64,000 bases of DNA from Eunapius fragilis. Taxonomy: Eukaryota > Porifera > Demospongiae > Spongillida > Spongillidae. Shown piece by piece: positions 55,662 to 64,000 of the stretch (positions are counted from its first letter, which is position 1; the number at the start of each line of letters is the position of its first letter). Location of the stretch: NCBI GenBank assembly GCA_963681505.1, contig OY811974.1, positions 5,926,028-5,990,027 on the forward strand. Reading direction: 5' to 3'. The position numbers and the translations under genes were made by a program. The notes below the pieces were generated by a model. That model was not told the DNA's origin and searched no databases. It saw nothing but the letters and a program-made list of their open reading frames with translations.

Positions 55662-57112
55662 AGGTGACTCTAAGTTTGGCGACCAGCTGTCAGAAACTCA
55701 GAGAGGACAATTGAAGGAACTGCTGACAGAGTTTAGTGATGTCATGAGTAACAACCCTGGACGAACAACCATGGTGGAACACCAGGTGACAACAACAGGT
55801 ACCAGGCCAATCAGACTGTCACCTTACAGACTCCCTCATGCATATCGAGAATTGGTGCATAAAGAGATACAGGAGATGCTGGATGCAGGGATAATTGAGC
55901 CCTCATCAAGTGAGTGGGCGTCTCCAATAGTCTTAGTGAACAAGAAAGATGGCACACTGAGGCTATGTGTTGACTACAGACGCCTGAATGCTGAGTCACA
56001 GATGGACGCATACCCTATGCCCAGAATTGATGACCTGATCGATCGACTGGGCAAGGCGAAGTTCATAACGACTCTCGATCTCACAAGAGGTTACTGGCAA
56101 GTGCCAATGGCCAAAACATCCAGACATCTTATGGCCTTTACAACACCATTTGGCCTTTTCCAGTTCAGGGTTATGCCGTTCGGTCTACAGGGAGCACCAG
56201 CGACCTTCCAGAGGTTGATGGACCGAGTCTTGAAGGGACTTGAGTGCTACTCAGCTGCTTATATAGACGACCTGGTAACGCACAGCAGAACTTGGGGGGG
56301 AACACCTGGACCAAGTAAGGAATGTGTTGCAGCGACTACGGGAAGCCGAGCTTACTGCCAAACCCTCGAAATGTCAGTTTGGGATGGCCCAATGTGTATA
56401 CCTTGGCCACATTGTGGGCAATGGTGCTGTGCGGCCTGAAAGGAGCAAGTTGCAGGGCGTGGAGGCTTTCTCTACACCCAAGTCTAAGAAAGAGGTTCGA
56501 TGTTTCTTTGGACTGACGGGGTATTACAGAAAATTCATCCCTGATTATGCAAGCATTGCAGCTCCTCTCACGGATCTTACTAAGAAGAATGCACCTAACC
56601 GGGTGGTGTGGAATGAAAGGTGTGAGGCGTCGTTCAAAAGACTAAAGGATCTATTGTGCAGTGCTCCTGTTCTGCAGAGCCCAGACTTTGAGAGGAACTT
56701 TGTGCTGCAAACAGATGCTTCAGATGTGGGAGTTGGAGCGGTGTTGAGTCAGGTAGATGACACAGGCGCGGACCACCCAGTAGCTTATTTCAGCCGGAAA
56801 CTACTTCCAAGGGAGCAGAAATATTCTACCATCGTAAAGGAATGTCTTGCAATCAAGTTGGCTACCCAAGCATTCCGAGTTTACCTCCTTGGTACGCCGT
56901 TCATAATCCAAACCGACCATCGGGCTTTAGAGTGGCTGGACTGTTTAAAGGAGAATAATGCGAAGTTGTCAAGATGGAGCATCTCACTACAGCCTTTTAG
57001 TTTCAGGTCCGCCATCGACCAGGAAAAGACAACAGCAATGCTGATTCTCTTTCTCGTCTTCCAACAAAATGACTTTTGTCGAGAAGAAGGGGGAAGGAGT
57101 GTGGCAGACTGA
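55650..57112 (+). pseudogene. Gmr1-like reverse transcriptase and RNase H
   Basis: RT is FSDVMSNNPGRTTMVEHQVT, SSEWASPIVLVNKKDG, LCVDYRRLNAESQ, TTLDLTRGYWQVPMA and FRVMPFGLQGAPATFQRLMD, with an intact YIDD box (56260-56271). A frame change at a run of seven G (56294-56300) splits the thumb. The other part is open at 56324-57112. RNase H shows LQTDASDVGVGAVLSQ, AYFSRKLLPREQKYS, ECLAIKLATQAFRVYL and IQTDHRALEWL. A late frameshift near 57000 moves the NADSLSRLP end into another frame. Confidence 0.85.
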
Positions 57113-57426
57113 CTAATTATCACCTCCTTAGTGTGTGTTTGTATAATTACATATTAGGGAAATTCCCCTGTATGGGTCCTTTGTGCGCAGGCCTCTGATG
57201 CCCTGCGCAGCAGCTGGCCTTTGCGCTGGAGAGGCGCTTTGTGTGCATGACAATCTCTGTTGTGTGTATGACAATGTCTTTTGTGTGTGAGCATTTTACT
57301 ATATATATGGTGAGGTGCTGTGTATTGATATATAGTCCGAGTGATATAATATCAAAGTGCCAAGAGTCCCTTAGTCGTGTCAGTTGGATCGTTGCGCTAG
57401 CGTACGTTGGCGATAATCCTTCACAA
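57102..57426 (+). repeat. Gmr1-like element 3' LTR
   Basis: It is preceded by an AAGAAGGGGGAAGGAGTG polypurine tract. It differs from the 5' LTR by about seven transitions and loss of TTAA near the end. Confidence 0.9.
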
Positions 57427-57485
57427 CCTAACTGTCGGTGAGTGTATAGTCAGTGTCATTGGACCCCCCCTGTATCCGCCACTGA

Positions 57486-60400
57486 TAGTTTAGGTTAGGG
57501 CAGCATTTAAGTTAAGGCAAATGAGCGCGCCCAAGGACGCCCCGAGCTTTTCAAACCGCAATGTAATTTGTAACAAGCACCACAACTATGAAATTTAAGC
57601 ACATGAAATACATTATATCGAAGGATATAAAAAACACACCAAGTCTAGCATGATGATACAGCCGGGTCTATGGTGCAGGAAAGCTCCGATGCAGGCAAAA
57701 TTGAGCCGTGGTTTATTAGATTGAAACCAAGCTCAGTATTCAGCCCTACTGCTTTACATACTGCCTAAACCTAAACGGCTTCGTGGGCACCTCCGCCCTG
57801 TTCATGTTGAGGAGGTAATCACTTGCATTTGATTGCTGGAGAAATTGCGCTGTGACTTTAGCTCTTATCAGTGCTTGTCAAACCCCTATACTGCTCTACA
57901 TACTTAAACGGTACAGCCGTCGACCACCCCCGCCGTGTTTATGTTAAGGCACTACACTTGGAACAATAAGAAACAAAAGCCTAGTTTTATTTGGGGAGAA
58001 ATATCTGTTGCATATCTATTATCCAACCTATATATTGCTTAAACTAAACGGTTGTGGTCAACCAGCCCCGCCCTAGCTGTTTATTTTAAGCCAGCACTTA
58101 CTTTAATGCAGGCGATGTGGCTTTCGCTGTTAGTAGTGCTTATCCAACCTATTCGACCCTGTACTGCCTAAACTTAAACAGCCCTGTTTATGTTAAGGGC
58201 TTAAGGCAGTATCTGAAAAGAAAAAGACACATACTTTAATGCAGGAGTAATTGCCCTGTGGCAAAATCAATAGTGCTTGTCCAATTAACCTATTCGCTCC
58301 TATACTGCTCTACTTACTGCCTAAACTTAAATGGTGCAGCGGTCAACAACCCCCGCGCCCTGTTTATGCTAAGGCATTATACTTGCAACAACAAAAAAAA
58401 AAACAAAGAAATTGTTTTATTTGGGAGAAATTGCGCTGTGACTTTTGTTGTAAGCAGTGCTTATCCATGATCCAACCTATATTACTGCCTATATATAACT
58501 AAAAAGGTTGCGGTCGACCAGCCCCACCCTTTAGCTGTTTATATTAAGGCAGTACTGCAAATAATACTTTAATGCAGATGACGTGGCTTTCGTTGTTAGG
58601 AGTGGTTATCCAACCTATTCGACCCTGTACTGCCTAAACCTAAACGGTGCCCAGCCCTGTTTCCGTTAAGGCAGTATCTGGCAAAAAAAAAAAAAAAAAA
58701 AAAACACTTATTTTAATGCAGTTGTTATGGCCCTGTGGCTTATATGTAGTTCTTGTCCAATTAACCAATTCGATCCGATACTGCTCTGCTTACTGCCTAA
58801 AATTAAACGGTACAGCGGTCGACAACTCCCGCGCCCTGTTTACGTTAAGGCAATATACTTGCATCAACAAAAAACAAAGGCCATGTTTCATTGTGGGAGA
58901 AATCGCACTATGGCTTTCGTTGTAAGCAGTGCATGTCCGTGATCCAACCTATATTTTACCAAAACGGTTGTGGTCGACCACCCCCACCCTAGCTGTTTAA
59001 AAAGGCAGTACTGCAAATAATTCTTACTTTAATGCATGCAATGTGACTTTCGTTGTTAACCGATTGATGTCTAAATATGGTTTGCTATGTAGAGGTTATT
59101 TGATCTTAAATGTGGTCACTAAAATGTTTTGTGGCATGAAGCGGTAACCCAACGACACCCGCTGAAGCCTTGTTGATGAAGGATTTCAAATTGGTATAAA
59201 CTTTCTGTGGTTTGTGGTCGCGTCCTCCAAAATACCTGTATTTAAAATAGCTGTAAACAACTATTTGACGTGTATTTGCGGCTACAGTACTTAATCGGTT
59301 AGGAGTGCTTATTCAACCTATTAGACCCTGTACTGCCTAAAACTAAACGGTGCATCCGCCCTATTTATGTTAAGGCAATATACTTGCAACAACCAAAAAC
59401 GAAGGCCTTGTTTTATTAGGTATAAATTGCGCTGTGGCTTTTGTTTTAAGCAGTGCTTATCTATGATCCAACCTATATTACTGCCTAAACTAAAACGGCT
59501 GCGGTCGACCAGCCCCACCCTAGCTGTTTATAATTAAGGCAGTACTAAAATACACTTCAATGCAGGCGATGTGGCTTTCGTTGTTAGGAGTGCTTATCCA
59601 ACCTATTCGACCCTGTACTACTCTACATACTTGAACGGTACAGCGGTCGACCACACTCGCCGTGTTTATGTTCAGGCACTTTACTTGCAACGACAAAAAA
59701 ACAAAGGCCTTGTTTTATTTTGAAAAAATTGCGCTATGGCTTTTTGTGGTTTTATAGGTTGAATAAGTGCTCCTAGCAACGAAAGCCACATCGCCTGCAT
59801 TAAAGTAAGCATTATTTGCAGTACTGCCTTAATATAAACAAGTAGGGTGGGGCTGGTCGACCGCAAGTCCGCAACCGTTTTAGTTTGTAATATAGGTAGG
59901 ATCACAGATGAGCACTGCTTACAATAAAAGCCATGCACAGCGCAATTTCTCCAATAAAACAAGGCCTTTGTAGTTGCAAGTATAGTGTCTTAACATAAAC
60001 AGAGCGCGGTGGTTTTCGACCGCTGTAACGTTTAAGTTTAGGCAGTAAGTAGAGCAGTATAGGATTGAATAGGTTAATTAGACAAGCACTCATAAGAACA
60101 ATAGGTATAGCCACAGGGCAATTACTCCTGCATTAAAGGAAGTGTTTTTTGTTTTTGTTTCAGATATTGCATGCTTTAACACAAACAGGGCGGGGGCACC
60201 GTTTAGGTTTAGGCAGTTCAGGGTCGAATAGGGTTGAATAAGCACTCCTAATAACGAAAGCCACATCACCTGCATTGAAGTAAGCATTATTTGCAGTGCT
60301 GCCTTAATCTAAACAGCTAGGGTGGGGCTGGTCGACCGCAACCGTTTCAGTTTATATATAGGTTGGATCATGGATAAGCACTGCTTACAACAAAAGCCAC

Positions 60401-61216
60401 AGCGCAATTGATCACACAATAAAACAAGGCCTTTGTTTTTTGTTGTTGCAAGTATAATGCCTTAACATAAACAGGGCGCAGGGGTTTTCGACCGCTGTAC
60501 CGTTTAAGTTTAGGCAGTAAGTAGAGCAGTATAGGATCGAATAGGTTAATTGGACAAGCACTCGTACAGTGTAAGAACTATGTAGTCACAGGGCAACTTT
60601 TCACGCATTAAAGTAAGTTTTTTTCTTTCAGGTACTGCTTTAACATAAACAGGGCGGGGCACCATTTAGGTTTAGGCAGTACAGGGTCTAATAGGTTGAA
60701 TAAACACTCCTAACAACAAAAGCCACATCACCTGCATTAAAGTATTATTTGCAGTACTACCTTAATATAATCAGCTAGTGATCGACCGCAACCGTTTGAG
60801 TTTATATAAATAGGCAGTAATATAGGTTGGATCACTGCTTATAGTAAAAGAATTTCTCCAACAATAAAACAAGGCCTTTGTTTTTTTTTGTTGCAAGTAT
60901 AGTGCCTTAACATAAACAGGGCGCGGGGATTTTCGGCTGCTGTATCGTTTAAGTTTTGACAGTAAGGAGAGCACCCATACATGGTTGATCTCTTTGCGAT
61001 ATGAGTGATAGCTAACCACGGCAGCGTTAATTAAACAAGAATCTGGAATGGAATACAAGAGTTCCAAGCTATATTATCCTATATAATATTAGCTATATTA
61101 TATTATCTTATACTAGTATATGGTTAATGAATACGTTAATTGTGGTTAATCATTAATTATTCATCGGCGGCCGTACGGCCGTGCCTTAACATAAACGCTG
61201 CCTTAACCTAAACTAT
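57486..61216. repeat. 3.7-kb palindromic array of hairpin modules with terminal inverted repeats
   Basis: Outer ends: ATAGTTTAGGTTAGGGCAGC (left) and the near-complement GCTGCCTTAACCTAAACTAT (right). The left part (to about 59750) is made of 130-150-bp modules in one orientation and the right part (about 59755-61000) of the same modules inverted. Each module contains CTGCCTAAAC.TAAACGG and ends with GTTTATGTTAAGGCAG, which are complementary, so every module can fold alone. Three module types (marked TTGCGCTGTGRC, GATGTGGCTTTCGTTG, ATTGCCCTGTGGC) alternate. No coding sequence. It lies 104 bp upstream of exon 5. Confidence 0.85.
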
Positions 61217-61319
61217 ACAGGTGAGCATGTGCCTGCAAGTGCAGAACTATGCCCAATGTTAACATGGAACCTTGCCTTAAAATGCAATTTTGTAAGCGTA
61301 TTTTTCTTTCCATATGCAG

Positions 61320-61697
61320 CTAATTGTCCATCACTCAGACTCTCAGAACTTGCAATAAGAACACCACTGTGTCCCAATGACTCTGTAATGTATACATGTA
61401 TCCTGAATTCAGCTGTTTTCAATGATAGTATCAACACTATATGGACAGGATCAAAATTCAACTGCCCAGCTGCGAATAACACTATTACCCTGATGCAATC
61501 GGCAGATAGCCCACTGAACACCTCCGTTATAGAGTGTGGAAAAGTATCTGCAGTAATGACCAACATAAGTCAAAACTGTTACACTTCTGTTCTCACAATT
61601 TGGAGTCCTACATATTTCAATGGAAGCACAGTCCAGTGTTTAGAAGGCAGTACAAATGTTTTGATTGGAAATGCAATACTAGTGCAAGACTTTAAAG
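61320..61697 (+). CDS. Ig/FN3 gene, exon 5: second Ig-like domain
   Basis: A 378-bp exon, phase 1 at both ends (CCATATGCAG acceptor, GTAAGT donor). It reads CPSLRLSELAIRTPLCPNDS, VMYTCILNSAV, TIWTGSKFNCPAANNTITLM, ECGKVSAVM, SVLTIWSPTYFNGSTVQC. The Cys and Trp spacing parallels exon 3, so the two are paralogous modules flanking the FN3 exon. Many N-glycosylation sequons are present. The gene must continue beyond, but I could not call a further exon before the window ends. Confidence 0.8.
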
Positions 61698-61905
61698 GTA
61701 AGTGGATATGTGGTGTGGTGCATATAATCCTGAAGCAGTATTATTTATAATGGGCGCGTGTATGTACAAATTAAACCCTTTTGATAGTTTAGATTTGTTT
61801 TGATTCGCCGTCAACCTAAGTACCGTAATTGCATTCTAGAAAATAGTTAGAATGTTATAGAGTTAACTAGCCTGCACCCATGATAAATCACAGACTGATT
61901 ATATT

Positions 61906-62185
61906 ACAAGTAATAAAAACATTCTCTATACGAGAAGGTTGTTGGTGGTATATAGGAATCAAAGGTGATTGTGGTGTAAAAAGCAAGGAACAAGGCTTCT
62001 GATTGAGGAGGAAAAATGAAATAGACCTACCTTAGCAGCAAGTTGTCGCATTTAACTGTTCGTTGCTAATATTTCATTTTTCCTTTCAAAAAGGAAGCCT
62101 TGTTCACTTGCTTTTTACACCACCATCACCTTTGATTCCTATATACCACCAACTTTCTCGTATGTAGAATGTTTCTATTACTTGT
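61906..62185. repeat. Hairpin MITE, copy H10
   Basis: Both arms contain the private GGAATCAAAGGTGAT string and AACAAGGCTTC. The ends are ACAAGTAATAAAAACATTCT-type. Confidence 0.9.
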
Positions 62186-63095
62186 TTCCTAAAATTTTCT
62201 AGTGGATTTGGCATTGTATTTAGTCCTTGAAACTTATAGTCCCACGTAGCAAGAACTTCAACTTGCGCCTATCAGGATTTATTTTAGAATCTGCAATTTT
62301 GTTGAGGTGCACGATTAAAATATTAGACTAGTGCCTAGACTAACTTTATTCAGGGACCAAAGGGTTAATGGAAAAAGTGAAGCCATATAATACTGTGTAC
62401 CCTACGTAAATTGATTTCACGCTATTATCAGATAAACCATGCACCGCAATACATTATAACCAAATTGACGTAAGCAACTTTGGCGTAATACACAAATATC
62501 AAACAGCACAGCGCGGAAACTATTTCTACCATTATAGGGATGTACCATGCATGCTCATAATTTATGGATCCAACATTTATCAGTGCTGTAACTTATCTTT
62601 GGGTGGCCGTGTTGTTGGTCCTTTCGGTAAGGCACTTGACATACACTCGTATCTACTATGGCAGATCTGGCAGCATCTGGATCTTTCCATTTTTAGATGC
62701 TGGAATGGAATCAGAATTGTTCTTGAGATTGCATGGTAAAACAATCGAATTGAATACCCTGGCACGTCTTGAAACCTGTTCATGTCTGTCATCCTTCATC
62801 TGAAATAACGAAAACAATAACAGGATTATACAGTATAAGATTCAGAAGGGTGTTCAGGTGATCTGCAAAGAATAACTACGTACTACTTCACAGCTGTCTG
62901 TCATTGGGTTCACTATAGAGTTACCTGTTGTAGTGAATAAGTTTATAGCCTGCAGTAGGGTCTCCCTTTTTGGTTGGCCAGAAATAAAAGTTGACAGGAT
63001 CCCCCTCACCCCTCACGCGTTTAGTATCGGGCTAAAGCGCGCGCCCGCTCTCGTATCGCGGGTTGCCTGATCCGCCCCACTATATAATGCTGAGT
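62186..63095. other. Downstream intron or intergenic DNA, nothing supported
   Basis: A stretch at about 62582-62626 with an ATCAG acceptor-like start and a GTAAGG donor-like end would encode AVTYLWVAVLLVLS (hydrophobic), but its phase does not fit exon 5. A CG-rich patch lies at 63000-63080. Confidence 0.4.
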
Positions 63096-63129
63096 AAATG
63101 CGTGAGACTCGGCAAGCCTATAGTCTCTT

Positions 63130-63190
63130 ACCCAGACCCACATTGCAGCTGCAGATAGAATATATCACGCGAGTAGTGGGTCTGGTGTCC
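63130..63190. repeat. ACCCAGACCCAC..GTGGGTCTGGTGT stem
   Basis: A short inverted repeat (12-bp arms) about 105 bp upstream of the ATG of a RecQ-like fragment. It corresponds in position to the CCAGACGT stem at 25985-26040. Confidence 0.55.
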
Positions 63191-63295
63191 TCCTGTACAA
63201 ATTTCTGTCCAGTTGCGTCGGAATGTTGTAGCAACCAATCAGATTTGAGGTATGCGCTAATTGCATATTCTAGATATCAATTGAAGTTATTGGTT

Positions 63296-63448
63296 ATGGC
63301 AGTAAGGCTAGAGATGGATGATGTACAGGTAATACGTGCGATTCAATCGGCAGGTGAACGTATGGGGTATGCCAAAGTTAAGGACGAACAGTTCCAATTA
63401 ATCGAAGACGTGGTCCGTGGTCGGTTGATTCCTTGGCAGAGTGGTCAG
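63296..63448 (+). pseudogene. Second RecQ-like N-terminal fragment
   Basis: ATG at 63296 reads MAVRLEMDDVQVIRAIQSAG, then ERMGYAKVKDEQFQLIEDVVRGR. The GY....EQ..LI.....G order resembles RecQ motif 0, ending just where Walker A should begin. A CCAATCAGATT box lies at about 63234, as before the first fragment. The frame is cut by the DIRS-like fragment starting at about 63455. The helicase call rests on weak motif similarity plus the shared upstream architecture. Confidence 0.45.
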
Positions 63449-63454
63449 GTTAAA

Positions 63455-63990
63455 TTTGTGACAAAAGGCGTAGTACATCCAGGTCCTTGCCCTGTTGGTG
63501 GCACTGGACGTTGAAGGGGCCACAGCTCTGTGGAGGAGGTGTCTCAGACGATCTTCTAGAGCTCTGCCAGCTCTTTAGGCACTGGTGTGGGCAGTTGCCT
63601 ACGAACCAGGCCCCATCCAAGTAGGCCCAATAACCACAGGGGCCGAAGCATCCGTGTACAACTGGATTGGACTCTGCATAGTTCCAATCTGGGGAGATGA
63701 ATATAGAAATGTCATTCCAAGATGATAGAAAGCTGTTCCACCATCGCATGTCAGCTCTGGCTTCAGAATTAAGATGGATATGGTGGTGGAGCCTCCTCAA
63801 AATCAGCATTCAGAATGGTTCCAATCCAGGCCTCTGGATGGGAACTCCAGAGGCCTGGATTGGAACCATTCTGAATGCTGATCTTAGGTCTACCTTGGCC
63901 ATCATGGCTTCTTTTTCAAATCTGCTAAGGAGCCCCACTACATCGTCAATTGTGGAGTAATGGACAGTGAAATTAGTTTGCGTGCAGTGA
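63455..63990 (-). pseudogene. DIRS-like (tyrosine-recombinase) retrotransposon RT/RNase H fragment
   Basis: From the right edge on the minus strand: STIDDVVGLLSRFEKEAMMA, KVDLRSAFRMVPIQASG (RT motif A). After a foldback breakpoint comes LRRLHHHIHLNSEARADMRW, then WWNSFLSSWNDISIFIS. A shifted YWAYLDGAWFVGNCP and NVQCHQQGKDLDVLRLL complete an RNase H-like end. The HHxIxLN.eaRaDl.WW block is characteristic of DIRS/Ngaro-type elements. The RT palm, including the YxDD box, is missing. Confidence 0.7.
63802..63882. repeat. Perfect 36-bp inverted repeat with 9-nt loop
   Basis: Arms 63802-63837 and 63847-63882 are exactly complementary around ATGGGAACT. The right arm is the coding RT segment AFRMVPIQASG on the minus strand. 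The left arm is its inverted duplicate at the deletion junction. Confidence 0.95.
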
Positions 63991-64000
63991 AAGGAAAGTG

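Larger units (their letters stand above)
52146..57426 (+). mobile_element. Ty3/gypsy-class element with integrase upstream of RT (Gmr1-like order)
   Basis: The element has LTRs of about 329 and 325 bp and perfect CCTAA duplications (52141-52145 and 57427-57431). Domain order is gag, CCHC knuckle, protease, integrase, RT, RNase H. Ty3/gypsy elements normally have integrase last. The reversed order is known from the Gmr1-like group, first described in deuterostomes. The LTRs differ at roughly seven sites and one 4-bp indel, so it is fairly young. Breaks: a gag stop, a 35-bp duplication, and frameshifts before integrase, in RT and at the RNase H end. It lies in intron 4 of the Ig/FN3 gene. Confidence 0.9.

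Noticed and set aside
57486..61216. Centromeric-type satellite
   Set aside because: The array is short, inverts in the middle and is bounded by terminal inverted repeats, so a foldback-type element fits better than a simple satellite.
62582..62626. Transmembrane exon ending the Ig/FN3 gene
   Set aside because: Splice-like borders and a hydrophobic frame exist, but the phase (2) does not follow exon 5 (phase 1) and the phase-1 reading hits a stop.

Overview
This is eukaryotic genomic DNA from an invertebrate animal, most likely a sponge. The evidence is spliced, phase-symmetric Ig-like and fibronectin-III exons, dense metazoan-type transposons, and no bacterial operon structure. The sponge assignment is inference from domain style and transposon mix. 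I recognise no species-diagnostic gene, and no rRNA or tRNA gene.

Layout. 0-15 kb: two decayed piggyBac-type transposases (about 1.4-2.1 and 11.4-13.3 kb). Each is followed by a minisatellite of the same motif and a matching 3' flank. Between them lies a head-to-tail chain of four retrotransposon copies with C-terminal restriction-like endonuclease (RLE) domains, each beginning at the (AAT)n tail of the copy before it. 15-28 kb: nested DNA transposons. These include a palindrome-rich TIR element, a hAT-like element carrying a fifth RLE copy, a gypsy gag-protease fragment, and two Ginger-like elements with Gypsy-type integrase fragments. A candidate three-exon gene (22.56-23.55 kb), a tandem duplication and a RecQ-like helicase fragment also lie here. 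28-35 kb: sparse sequence, two micro-exon candidates, and a cluster of long hairpin MITEs. 35.8-40.7 kb: a decayed gypsy element with short LTRs, a 4-bp target-site duplication (TSD) and a nested TA-flanked MITE.

42-61.7 kb: a plus-strand host gene for a secreted or membrane protein. It has a signal-peptide exon, a 25-bp exon, an Ig-like exon, an FN3 exon and a second Ig-like exon, all joining in consistent phase. Its large introns hold a gypsy element (45.3-49.3 kb), a 5.3-kb Ty3/gypsy-type element with integrase upstream of reverse transcriptase (52.1-57.4 kb), and a 3.7-kb palindromic array of hairpin modules with terminal inverted repeats (57.5-61.2 kb). The window ends with a second RecQ-like 5' fragment abutting a DIRS-like RT/RNase H fragment that contains a perfect 36-bp foldback.

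Few genes here look functional. The host Ig/FN3 gene and perhaps the 22.56-kb gene are the credible cellular loci. The rest is layered mobile DNA whose nesting can be read directly, because uninterrupted copies of several target sequences survive elsewhere in the window.
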